DNA of 64,000 nt from Woeseia sp. (GTDB lineage: Bacteria > Pseudomonadota > Gammaproteobacteria > Steroidobacterales > Woeseiaceae): contig JAJFKW010000001.1 of assembly GCA_021773015.1 (NCBI GenBank), positions 1,116,001 through 1,180,000 on the forward strand, read 5' to 3'. The first letter of the stretch is position 1. Each line of letters starts with the position of its first letter. The position numbers were made by a program, and so were the translations under genes. Below the pieces are notes generated by a model. It was not told the origin of the DNA. It did not search any database and was given only the letters and a program-made list of their open reading frames with translations. Shown in pieces: positions 54,160 through 62,680 of the stretch.

Positions 54160-55545
54160 TCATAGTTCGCCTGCAATGAGTTTGCGCTTCAGTTCGAGCG
54201 CCCCTGCATGTAGTCCATTGTGGTCGGACAGTGTTTCACCAGGCGAATTCCAACCGTCTGGATAGCTCACAAATGCACCCGAATGCGTGCTACCGCCGTT
54301 CGGCATCGGTATACGTTCGGACACTTCTTGCAAATCAAGGTCAAATACCACTACTTCAAAACTCGCATTACAACTAATCCACAACTCATTCGCATCTGGA
54401 TCGGGATGCAGAGTGCCATGATCACCGCGAATGCAGCCTGTATAAAACTGGTTCATTGAGCGTGAACCAGGTATTTCCATCGTTGCAGTGTCGACCATGC
54501 CCAGCATCTTGCCTCGATTGTGCGACTCTTCACCCTTGCCGATCGTGTAGATATACCGGTCATCCCAACCGAAGTGATTTCCATACGGACCGTCAACACC
54601 TGCGCGCTGCTCGGCGACAAACTTCTCCGTTTCAAGATCCAGGTGCATGATGATGCTACCGCGTGCACCGGTTATGTAGGCGTTTTTGCCGTCTACCGTG
54701 TATGAAACCCAGACCGGTGCACTATCCGGCATCTTGATCCACTTTTTAACTTTCCAGGTTTCCGGATCGATCAACCAAACCGGGTTATCCGCGAGCTGTT
54801 TTCGCATATCAAAATCGCGATAGCGGCCGGTACCGATGATCTGGTCGCCTGCCGGAGACGCAAAGTACAAATAGCCTTCGCTGCCTTGCTCTTGATGAGA
54901 AATGCTTCCCACTGCACGATTATCATCGCCGGGATCAAGTACGAATAGCGGTTGCGACCAACCGTAAAGCATGACGCGTTGATCGCCGTTTGGTGTCCGA
55001 TAGGCCTTGGCATGATGCGCCTGGCCCTGCAGTTTGATGACTTTGTCGACCTTCAAGGTTCTCGCATTGATCACCAGATACCGACCGGCATGCTCGCCCA
55101 TTGTCATAAACGAGCCTTCACCGGTCGGTAAATAAATCCACTGGCCGTCGGGCGAAACACCCAAACCATGCGGCTCGAATGCATTTTTCCATCCCCACGA
55201 AAGTACATCGTAGTTCGCACTTGCAACTACTTCTCGCGTGTCGGCGTCAATTATTGCGAGTCCAGGCAAAGTTACGCCACTAAGCAAACCGCCATATCCA
55301 GGACCTTCCGTTGTAACAAATACTAGAGGATGTTTAGAAGAATCCCATGCATCGGGTCCGCTGGAATCAAGACTATATTCCAGTTCAATGCCAACTTTTT
55401 TTGACCAATCCGTCGCCCATTTGGCCTTTTGGCGCGTAGACGCCTCCTTAGGCGGTGCGGCAAATGACGCAGACAGAAAAAGCAATGCAGTCGTTGCTAC
55501 AAGCGCCTGCAGTTGCAATCTCAGTAGCGGGTTGCATATTTTCAT
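54160..55545 (-). CDS. Exported His-rich beta-propeller, possible metalloenzyme
   Basis: A 461-residue exported seven-bladed propeller (signal peptide about 1-29). Blade motifs include EPHGLGVSPDGQWIYLP, GYLYFASPAGDQII and NELWISCNASFEVVVFDLD. Fourteen His occur, several at equivalent loop places: 126, 177-178 (AHH), 217, 324, 376, 380, 421. PHG-x3-SPDG and the HH pair recall the nitrous oxide reductase propeller that binds CuZ, though this is not NosZ: no CuA domain is present. AGGAG precedes the ATG. It is the first gene of the SCO/CcdA/cytochrome operon. Confidence 0.72.
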   Translation of the reverse strand: MKICNPLLRLQLQALVATTALLFLSASFAAPPKEASTRQKAKWATDWSKKVGIELEYSLDSSGPDAWDSSKHPLVFVTTEGPGYGGLLSGVTLPGLAIIDADTREVVASANYDVLSWGWKNAFEPHGLGVSPDGQWIYLPTGEGSFMTMGEHAGRYLVINARTLKVDKVIKLQGQAHHAKAYRTPNGDQRVMLYGWSQPLFVLDPGDDNRAVGSISHQEQGSEGYLYFASPAGDQIIGTGRYRDFDMRKQLADNPVWLIDPETWKVKKWIKMPDSAPVWVSYTVDGKNAYITGARGSIIMHLDLETEKFVAEQRAGVDGPYGNHFGWDDRYIYTIGKGEESHNRGKMLGMVDTATMEIPGSRSMNQFYTGCIRGDHGTLHPDPDANELWISCNASFEVVVFDLDLQEVSERIPMPNGGSTHSGAFVSYPDGWNSPGETLSDHNGLHAGALELKRKLIAGEL

Positions 55546-55690
55546 TGATCGATTTCTCCTGAAATTTACACACGAATTGGCTAGCCGGAAGTGCCCTTGC
55601 CTAGACCCTAATAGTGCAAAACACAGCTAGAACAAAGCTTGATGTTGCGACGGATGCTTCGGCGAAAAAACCTTTTAAAACAAGGGTGTA

Positions 55691-55718
55691 AGTATACTCT
55701 GTTGGACGGTATTTACAA
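55691..55718 (-). promoter_or_regulatory. Putative promoter of the copper/propeller operon
   Basis: TTGTAA (55718-55713) and TATACT (55696-55691) lie 16 bases apart on the minus strand, about 145 bases before the propeller start. No LacI-type operator overlaps it. Confidence 0.5.
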
Positions 55719-55766
55719 TTCGTAACGGTTTGACTGTCGCTGCCTGACAAACCAATTCGCAGCACC

Positions 55767-55798
55767 AAAAAAAGACTGGGCCCTCAGTTAGGGCCCAG
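55767..55798 (-). terminator. Rho-independent terminator of the TonB receptor gene
   Basis: CTGGGCCC and GGGCCCAG form a perfect eight-base GC-rich stem with a seven-base loop; on the minus strand TTTTTTT follows. It ends the receptor transcript 28 bases after the stop, so the propeller operon needs its own promoter. Confidence 0.88.
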
Positions 55799-55826
55799 CG
55801 ATTTATCTTGATTCGACGAGCGGAAT

Positions 55827-58361
55827 TTACTGGAATCTCTTGGTAGCCTCGAAGCCGACTTGGCGAAGCTTGCCGTAGTAAGTTATGCCGTTCGGATTGA
55901 TCAGATCGGCGATGTAATCTTCGTCGGTGAGATTCTTCGCCCAAAACGCGAAGTCCCAGCCACTTTGATCGCTACCAAAACCAAGCCTCACATTGACAAA
56001 ATTCAACTGGTCTCTTGCGGCGAAATTCTCGACTTCGAAAAACAATTCGCCTATCTGCTGATAGTCTAAGCGAAGGTACCCGCTCCAAGTCTCGGAAAGC
56101 GGACGTTGGTAGGTCAGTCCGAAATTGATCGTATGATCGGGATTGTATGGCAGCTCGTTGCCGACGATATTCACCCCACCGGCGCCCATCCACGAACTCG
56201 CATTGATTTCTGAATCGAGAAAACCCAGGTTCAAGTCAAACTGAAGATGTTCGGTCGCCAGCCAGCTACCCGAAAGTTCGACGCCGGTAATCTCGGCTTC
56301 ATCCACGTTACGAATAATCTGTGCCGTCAGCTGGGCGACGAATGTAAATGCAAACGCATCGTCCACGTTGGTATGAAAGACTGCGCCGCTGTATTTGAAT
56401 CGATCGTTCGCAGCGGATCCTTTGAAGCCGAGCTCGAACGATTGCGAGTCTTCCTGTTGCCATTGATCGAATACGCCCGCCGGCATACCGGGAATTCCCG
56501 CGCTAGCCAACGCGTTTACGCCCGCCGCGACACCGCTTAAATTGAATCCACCGCTCCTGAATCCCTCTGCGTACAGCCCGTATAGTGTGACATCATCACT
56601 TGGCTTCCAACGCAGCGTAACTTTGGGCTGTAAAGAGTCGAATTCTTCCTCCCTAACCTCGCCTTCGAATGCGCCGCCAAAAGCAAAGTTCGGTAATTGC
56701 CCCTGAGGGGTACGTACAGTTTGTTCCCGGTCATCCTTATCGAAGCGCAGCGCAACCGAGAGTTCCAGAACGTCACTTAGGTCGTAGTTAATCTGGCCAA
56801 ATAGCGCATACGCGGTGTTCTCCGCGCGATCAACATTGACACTTAGCGCGGCCGGGTTGGTATTGGGATTTGCCAAAATGCCCGCGCAAACCGGAATGTT
56901 GATACCCGCAAGCGGACCACCTCCACCGGCCAAACATGCCGCCGGTATCGCGGCGGGGTTCGCCCCGAACAATGCACCCAACGCGGGTACAGCGGCCGCC
57001 AAGAAACGATTATTCCAAGATTCGGTGTCGTTGTTCGTACCGATATTCGCGCTAAGATCTTGTTCAACGACGCCCGTATTGTTGTCGTCATTGGTTGATA
57101 TCAAAGTATCTAGTTCAGTACCAACAACGTATGCCCCGACGATCCACCGCAAAGACTGATCTGCGTTCGACGTTATGCGCAATTCCTGACTGAGCGCGCT
57201 GTGAAAGCGATTTTGTCCGAATGTGTTGTTCAGGCGAGCAAGACCAGTACCTTCAATTTGCGGAGAAAACGGATAATACGGGAAGTTGTCGCCGACCGTA
57301 ATTGCATCCAACTCATCGTACGAAGTCACCGAAGTGATCGTGCCGAAACTCGTTTCCCAATCGATTTTCGTCGACAGTTCCAAAATTTCCCGATCGTCTA
57401 TGCCAGGAATATCTGAAGCAATTTGCACACTGGTATTGTTAGGGTCGCCAATTAGGTTTCGAATCGGGCCAGGAACGCCGTCCAGGACCGGGGCACTACC
57501 GTTAACCGGAAATCCGTTGTTCGGCGGTGCGGGGGAACCGGGAATACTGCCATTCACGAAATTCGGTGCGTTGGAAACAAATGCCGCACCGACTCCAGAC
57601 GAATCACTAAAAGACCCACGGAAATCAACATTTACGTTTTCCGATGCCTGCCAGATCAACTTGCCGCGCAAACTATAATTTTCGTAAAAGTCTGCTTCTC
57701 GGCCCGTCGAAACGTTGTCTCTCCAGCCATCGGCTTCCTTATAGCCAACCGCGACGCGTCCCAACAATTTGTCTTCCGATAACGCACCGCTAAGTACCGC
57801 CGACCCGCCGAACGCTCCGCCATCGCCCAGTCCTGCCCTGATGAATCCTTCCGTATCGTTGGACGGCTGTTTTGTCGTGATATTGATCGCGCCACCGGTC
57901 GCGTTGCGGCCGTATAACGCACCTTGTGGTCCTTTCAACACTTCGATTTGTTCGATGTCGAACAAATCTTGAGTGAATCCCAGGCCGGTGGTTACCAGAA
58001 CGCCGTCAATTACGACCGCGACCGTAGGATCGACATTCCGTACTTGAGACAATCCACGAATATTGACGAATGCAAAGCCTGAGTTTTGCGTTTCCACCAA
58101 ATTCATATTGGGCGTCAGATTGATGTAGTCACGCATGTTGACGATGCCAGCTTGTTCAATGTCACTAGCATCAAATGCCTGCACGGATGCGGGTACGTCG
58201 TTGAGGCTCTCCGAACGCTTTCGCGCGGTCACCACGATCTCTTCCAGAACAATTTGTGCAACCGCAATTTCAGGAATTGCAACGCCCACGCCGCCGATAA
58301 GCAATAGGCCACCCAGCGCCGCGACCGCTGACGAAAAATAACTTGTGATTCTTGCTTTCAT
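55827..58361 (-). CDS. TonB-dependent outer-membrane receptor under LacI-type control
   Basis: An 844-residue TonB receptor. Signal peptide about 1-34; TonB box LEEIVVTARKRSESL; plug with GPQGALYGRNATGGAINITTK and VVIDGVLVTTG; large barrel ending in KRFQ (Phe-Gln). This plug type is widespread in marine proteobacteria that take up complex organic molecules rather than iron. GGGGGAAT precedes the ATG. The promoter (58462-58490) overlaps an operator at 58449-58462. It is divergent from iorAB, so uptake and oxidation of one substrate is likely. Confidence 0.88.
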   Translation of the reverse strand: MKARITSYFSSAVAALGGLLLIGGVGVAIPEIAVAQIVLEEIVVTARKRSESLNDVPASVQAFDASDIEQAGIVNMRDYINLTPNMNLVETQNSGFAFVNIRGLSQVRNVDPTVAVVIDGVLVTTGLGFTQDLFDIEQIEVLKGPQGALYGRNATGGAINITTKQPSNDTEGFIRAGLGDGGAFGGSAVLSGALSEDKLLGRVAVGYKEADGWRDNVSTGREADFYENYSLRGKLIWQASENVNVDFRGSFSDSSGVGAAFVSNAPNFVNGSIPGSPAPPNNGFPVNGSAPVLDGVPGPIRNLIGDPNNTSVQIASDIPGIDDREILELSTKIDWETSFGTITSVTSYDELDAITVGDNFPYYPFSPQIEGTGLARLNNTFGQNRFHSALSQELRITSNADQSLRWIVGAYVVGTELDTLISTNDDNNTGVVEQDLSANIGTNNDTESWNNRFLAAAVPALGALFGANPAAIPAACLAGGGGPLAGINIPVCAGILANPNTNPAALSVNVDRAENTAYALFGQINYDLSDVLELSVALRFDKDDREQTVRTPQGQLPNFAFGGAFEGEVREEEFDSLQPKVTLRWKPSDDVTLYGLYAEGFRSGGFNLSGVAAGVNALASAGIPGMPAGVFDQWQQEDSQSFELGFKGSAANDRFKYSGAVFHTNVDDAFAFTFVAQLTAQIIRNVDEAEITGVELSGSWLATEHLQFDLNLGFLDSEINASSWMGAGGVNIVGNELPYNPDHTINFGLTYQRPLSETWSGYLRLDYQQIGELFFEVENFAARDQLNFVNVRLGFGSDQSGWDFAFWAKNLTDEDYIADLINPNGITYYGKLRQVGFEATKRFQ

Positions 58362-58448
58362 GATTCCCCCGCTCCTCATATTGAATCGCATTCGACCTAT
58401 GAGCCTGCAAATGCCAGTCTGCGATCGATCCTAATGAATGATTATTGA

Positions 58449-58462
58449 TGCACTCGTGTGCA
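58449..58462. promoter_or_regulatory. LacI-type operator O3 (TonB receptor promoter)
   Basis: TGCACTCGTGTGCA, near-palindromic with central CG. It begins at the last base of the receptor's putative -10 and covers the start point. Confidence 0.7.
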
Positions 58463-58490
58463 CTGTACTCTTACGAACTCTCGGAATCAA
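58462..58490 (-). promoter_or_regulatory. Putative sigma-70 promoter of the TonB receptor
   Basis: On the minus strand TTGATT (58490-58485) and TACAGT (58467-58462) have a 17-base spacer. The operator follows immediately. Confidence 0.6.
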
Positions 58491-58653
58491 CACGTGTGCT
58501 AAGCTCCGGTTACTGCCATTTGGCAATAAACGGGGCCCGCTGTGAAATGGATGCCCGGCTTTTTACGACTAATTTCATAGCCTTTTAGCAACAATTCAGT
58601 GTTTTGAGGTGCGGCTAGCAGAATATTGAGCTGGCTAGCTTACTCTGCTATCG

Positions 58654-58682
58654 TTGATGCACACGAATGCAAGAAATATGAT
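58654..58682 (+). promoter_or_regulatory. Putative sigma-70 promoter of iorAB
   Basis: TTGATG (58654-58659) and TATGAT (58677-58682) have a 17-base spacer, about 80 bases before the first ior gene. The operator at 58658-58671 fills most of the spacer. Confidence 0.65.
58658..58671. promoter_or_regulatory. LacI-type operator O4 (iorAB promoter)
   Basis: TGCACACGAATGCA, sharing TGCA-nn-CG-nn-TGCA with O1 and O3. It lies between the -35 and -10 of the iorAB promoter, where binding would block RNA polymerase. Confidence 0.7.
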
Positions 58683-58763
58683 TTTGCGGGATTGCAAGCC
58701 GCAATCACCTACGCGCGGCAACAGGTCGCCTCCCAATACCCACGAGAGTGATGGTGAACAAGT

Positions 58764-59228
58764 ATGATTTCCTTAAAGATTAATGGCGTCGACACTACAG
58801 TCGACGCGCAAGAAGATACCCCGTTACTTTGGGTAATTCGCGAACATCTGAAGCTTACGGGGACAAAATTCGGTTGCGGCATGGGTCAATGCGGCGCCTG
58901 CACCGTTCATGTCGACGGCCACCCGACCTACTCCTGCCTGACACCTGTTGCCACAGTTAACGGCAAGTCGATTACCACAATTGAGGGACTATCTGAGAAA
59001 TCGGACCACCCGCTGCAAAAAGCCTGGGTCGACCTCGAAGTTGCCCAATGTGGTTACTGTCAGTCTGGTCAGATCATGCGCGCCGCAGGCTTGCTGGCCA
59101 ATAATCCAAAGCCTACGCGCACTGATATCGTCAACCACATGAGTTCAAATCTTTGTCGTTGCGGTACCTACCCCGCGATTATGGCGGCCATCGAACAAGC
59201 GTCGGCGGAGATTGCCGATGAAAAATAG
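58764..59228 (+). CDS. iorA: Isoquinoline 1-oxidoreductase-type [2Fe-2S] subunit
   Basis: A 154-residue iron-sulfur subunit of the xanthine-oxidase family. FGCGMGQCGACTVHVDG plus a fourth Cys (TYSC) bind the plant-ferredoxin-type cluster; CGYCQSGQIM and CRCGTYPAI bind the second cluster. It passes electrons from the molybdenum subunit. It overlaps the next gene by 11 bases. The ior symbol reflects subunit architecture; the substrate is not proven to be isoquinoline. Confidence 0.85.
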   Translation: MISLKINGVDTTVDAQEDTPLLWVIREHLKLTGTKFGCGMGQCGACTVHVDGHPTYSCLTPVATVNGKSITTIEGLSEKSDHPLQKAWVDLEVAQCGYCQSGQIMRAAGLLANNPKPTRTDIVNHMSSNLCRCGTYPAIMAAIEQASAEIADEK

Positions 59229-61461
59229 AGCAAACGACATTGCAACAAGTGGAATCAGTCGTCGTGAATTTTTGCACAGCACTGCCAGCATTTCGTTTGT
59301 TGTCGGCACCGGCGGTGCAATTGCAGCGTGCAGTTCTGGGGCCGGACCGGAAGCGGAATCAACCGTGGCAGACAAAACAGTCACGCCGAACATTTGGGTA
59401 ACGATTGGCGCCAACAATCAGATAGTGATTAAATACGCCGGCACTGAAATGGGTCAAGGTTCAATGACGCATGTGCCATTGATACTTGCCGAACATATGG
59501 ACGCGGACTGGGCCGACGTTTCTGTTGAAACAGTGGCTGTAAACGATAAGTCGTACGGTAATCCAATTTTCCAAAACAACCTCTACACCGCGGGCAGCAC
59601 CCACGTCATGGTGTACTTCGACAAGCTGGCGCATGCTGGTACACAAGCACGCAAATGGTTAATGTCAGCCGTCGCCGAGCATTGGCAGGTTCCTATGACG
59701 GAGCTGAGCACGAAACCACAAGTTGTCGCTCACGCGGCGAGCGGCAAAGAAATTTCGTTCGGCGATATTGTCGCTAGCATCGAATTGCCAACTGAAATTC
59801 CCGAGGTCGACAAAAGCGAGTTCAAAGCGAAAAGCGACTACCGCTACCTCGGCAAATCGATAATGCGGCGAGATGTGCCTGCCAAGAGCAATGGCAGTCA
59901 GCTTTACGGAATGGACGTGCAAGTCCCAGGCATGGCATTTGCCGCAATCCATCGATGCCCTGTGGAGGGCGACGGCCCAGCGATTGTTGACGACGTCGCG
60001 GCGCGGGCTGTTCCGGGAATTATCGACATTGTCACTCTCCCCTACGGCGTTGCCATTGTTGGAGAAACGGTCGAGGCGACCAAGGTGGCGAAATCCAAGC
60101 TGCAAGTTACCTGGACTGAAAAGTCTCCCTTCAGAAAGAAAAACTTAGATACGTCTCTTCGCGAATACCAGTCAGCAGCGCATGATCTGGACTTGGCAGG
60201 CGTAGCTTGGGGGCGCCCATCGGGAGATGCAAAAGCACACCTTTCATCCGCGGATCGAGTAGTCGAGGCAACCTATTCTTCCGACCCTGCATATCACGCG
60301 CAAATGGAACCGTTAAATGCGACTGCTTCTGTATCGGACGATGGTAAATCCGCGGAAATATGGGTAGGAACACAAACTCAGAGCTTGACGATTATGGGCG
60401 CCGCAGAGGCGCTCGAAACCGAAGAAGCGAACATTACGTTGCACCCGCTATCTATGGGCGGTGGCTTTGGCCGTCGTAGTGTGCTTCGGCAGCAATACGT
60501 CGACGATGCGCTTTTCACATCGCGCGCTCTGAAACGGCCCATCAAAGTCATTTGGAGTCGCGAAGACGATTTGCTGGCAGGCCAGTTTCGCGGTCCTGCG
60601 GTGCAATACCTTCGCGGCGCATTCGGCGCCGACGGTAAGCTAACAGCCGTTCACCATCGCGTGGCAACACCGTACAATTTACCCACCATGAATAAGCATC
60701 GCTGGGAGGCGAGCAAGCCGAAAGACGTCATCTCAATGCTGGGTTCCGAAAATAGCACTTACGATATCGCACATCATCTTGCAGAGCACATCCCAACTGA
60801 TCGCCCTTGTAGGGTGATTGCCTATCGTGGCGTCGCAACCAGTTATACCAAATTCGCCATCGAATCATTCGTGGATGAATTAGCTCATGACAGAGGGATC
60901 AACCCTCTCGAAATGCGGTTGCAGCTTTGTCACAAGAACCCACGTATGACAAAGGTTCTCGAAAGGGTTGCCGAACTGGCCGATTGGGGAAGGAAAATGC
61001 CAGCCGACCGAGCCCTTGGCCTTGCGATTTCCGGCTACAGCCGTTCGCTATCTGCCGGCATCGCTGAAATTGCTGTAGACAGTAGCAATGGACGAATTTC
61101 AGTTTTGCGTTATTTCGGTGTTGGCGACGCAGGTTTCATTGTTTCGCCGAAGAACGCTCAAGCACAGCTGTTGGGTAATATCATATTCGGACTTAGTTCA
61201 GGATTACACGAACGGGTAACGATCAAGGACGGCATCGTCCAACAAAGCAATTTTCACGATTACCGCATCATGCGAATGAATGAGGTGCCCGACATTCAAG
61301 CCGAAGTATTGACCAACGATGCGCCGCCAACCGGCGTCGGAGAACTGGGCATGGCGATGGTCGCACCCTCGATCGCTAACGCGTTATTTACGATCACCGG
61401 GAAACGTGTACGCCACATGCCGTTAGCGCCTGACGTCGTTTTGCGAGCCCTTAATACATAA
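59218..61461 (+). CDS. iorB: Molybdenum hydroxylase large subunit (IorB-like), Tat-exported
   Basis: A 747-residue molybdopterin subunit. SRREFL at about 16-21 is a Tat signal, and AIAAC just after the hydrophobic stretch is a possible lipobox. The body has the IorB fold (MGQGSMTHV, GGGFGRRSV, CRVIAYRGV) and GVGELGMAMVAPSIANA, which carries the catalytic Glu. It hydroxylates an N-heterocycle or oxidises an aldehyde, passing electrons to IorA and then probably a membrane acceptor. ATG at 59218 has GGAG seven bases upstream. Confidence 0.87.
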   Translation: MKNRANDIATSGISRREFLHSTASISFVVGTGGAIAACSSGAGPEAESTVADKTVTPNIWVTIGANNQIVIKYAGTEMGQGSMTHVPLILAEHMDADWADVSVETVAVNDKSYGNPIFQNNLYTAGSTHVMVYFDKLAHAGTQARKWLMSAVAEHWQVPMTELSTKPQVVAHAASGKEISFGDIVASIELPTEIPEVDKSEFKAKSDYRYLGKSIMRRDVPAKSNGSQLYGMDVQVPGMAFAAIHRCPVEGDGPAIVDDVAARAVPGIIDIVTLPYGVAIVGETVEATKVAKSKLQVTWTEKSPFRKKNLDTSLREYQSAAHDLDLAGVAWGRPSGDAKAHLSSADRVVEATYSSDPAYHAQMEPLNATASVSDDGKSAEIWVGTQTQSLTIMGAAEALETEEANITLHPLSMGGGFGRRSVLRQQYVDDALFTSRALKRPIKVIWSREDDLLAGQFRGPAVQYLRGAFGADGKLTAVHHRVATPYNLPTMNKHRWEASKPKDVISMLGSENSTYDIAHHLAEHIPTDRPCRVIAYRGVATSYTKFAIESFVDELAHDRGINPLEMRLQLCHKNPRMTKVLERVAELADWGRKMPADRALGLAISGYSRSLSAGIAEIAVDSSNGRISVLRYFGVGDAGFIVSPKNAQAQLLGNIIFGLSSGLHERVTIKDGIVQQSNFHDYRIMRMNEVPDIQAEVLTNDAPPTGVGELGMAMVAPSIANALFTITGKRVRHMPLAPDVVLRALNT

Positions 61462-61546
61462 CACACACTTTCATTGCTCGGCATATTTGTCTACCGCCAC
61501 GCAATCGGATGGGGCAATTGTACGCGGCTCCCTGTAATATTGGCGC

Positions 61547-62410
61547 ATGAATACAGAGAATCTCGAGCGCCTGGGCAAACGTCTGCGGCGTAAGGTTGGC
61601 AGCGCAATTGCGGACTACCATATGATTGAAGATGGCGACCGCATTATGGTTTGCCTCTCCGGTGGTAAGGACTCGTATACCATGTTGGATATGCTCCGCG
61701 CGCTGCAGAAAATCGCGCCTGTAAAATTCGACCTAATCGCCGTCAACCTCGATCAGAAACAACCCGGTTTCCCAGAACATATCCTGCCGCAATACTTGCA
61801 GCAGCTCGGCGTCGAATACCGAATTGTTGAAGAGGACACGTACAGCATAGTGCTCGACAAAGTAAAACCGGGTAAAACGCTATGCTCGCTATGTTCTAGA
61901 CTTCGTCGCGGAATTTTGTACCGGACTGCCGGCGAAGTAGGCGCTACCAAGATCGCGTTGGGGCATCACATGGACGATCTCGTCGAAACTATGTTTCTCA
62001 ATATGTTTCACGGCTCCCGATTGAAAACCATGCCGCCGAAGCTCGTCAGCGATGATCGAAAAAATGTTGTTATTCGGCCATTAGTCTATTGTCGTGAAAA
62101 GGATATCGCGCGGTACGCGCGACAACGCAATTACCCGATTATTCCTTGCAATCTTTGCGGAGCGCAGACCAATTTAGAACGGGTAAGGATTAAACGCATG
62201 CTGTCGGACTGGGAGCGCGATTCGCCAAATCGTGTAGTCAGCATTTTTAAATCGATGCAGCGTGTTACGCGCAGTCACATGCTCGATACCGACCTCTTTG
62301 ACTTCGCATCGATATCTGCGAATTCGGCAAATGACATTGAAGAGCTAGATATCGCATTTGATCCGCCAACATTTGACAATCAAGAATCGGCGCTGGCCGA
62401 ATTAGCTTAG
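61547..62410 (+). CDS. ttcA: tRNA 2-thiocytidine synthetase TtcA
   Basis: A 287-residue PP-loop tRNA thiolase. [13 protein letters not shown] is the ATP-binding PP loop; [10 protein letters not shown] and CNLCG carry the Cys that hold the [4Fe-4S] cluster. It makes s2C32 in t[21 protein letters not shown] is a family signature. The next small gene begins 12 bases on. Confidence 0.93.
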   Translation: MNTENLERLGKRLRRKVGSAIADYHMIEDGDRIMVCLSGGKDSYTMLDMLRALQKIAPVKFDLIAVNLDQKQPGFPEHILPQYLQQLGVEYRIVEEDTYSIVLDKVKPGKTLCSLCSRLRRGILYRTAGEVGATKIALGHHMDDLVETMFLNMFHGSRLKTMPPKLVSDDRKNVVIRPLVYCREKDIARYARQRNYPIIPCNLCGAQTNLERVRIKRMLSDWERDSPNRVVSIFKSMQRVTRSHMLDTDLFDFASISANSANDIEELDIAFDPPTFDNQESALAELA

Positions 62411-62422
62411 TCACCACGACAA

Positions 62423-62650
62423 ATGCGGCAAATAAAAATATGGTCCGGTGAGAATGCGACGTTACAGATGGAATGCCAAGACGATGATTTGCTTCTAGAC
62501 ATCCTGCGAAATGCGGCCGAACAACTAGATTGCCGCCTTGGCGATCTTGACTACCAAGTAGACAACGGAATTCGCATGTTGGGAAACACGTCGGCAGCGA
62601 GTAAGCATATCGACTATTGTGGCCTTCCGCCTGCGGACTCGGACACCTAA
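62423..62650 (+). CDS. Small hypothetical protein after ttcA
   Basis: A 75-residue acidic soluble protein starting 12 bases after ttcA. The middle is helical (DLLLDILRNAAEQLDCRLGDLD). No family or clear ribosome site is recognised. Position suggests co-transcription with ttcA. Confidence 0.45.
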   Translation: MRQIKIWSGENATLQMECQDDDLLLDILRNAAEQLDCRLGDLDYQVDNGIRMLGNTSAASKHIDYCGLPPADSDT

Positions 62651-62680
62651 CAGCCGGTTGAAAAGGCTGCTCATCGTTAT

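Noticed and set aside
54160-55545. Methanethiol oxidase / selenium-binding protein 56 assignment
   Set aside because: The SCO neighbour is suggestive, but the sequence lacks the SBP56 motifs I remember; the YncE/NosZ-like propeller description fits better.
58487-58500. ACACGTGT palindrome as a fifth LacI-type operator
   Set aside because: The outer bases fit poorly (TCAA...TGCT); it overlaps the -35 of the receptor promoter and may be chance.
58362-58763. tRNA or small RNA gene in the largest intergenic gap
   Set aside because: No cloverleaf or terminator is visible; the content is explained by two promoters and operators.
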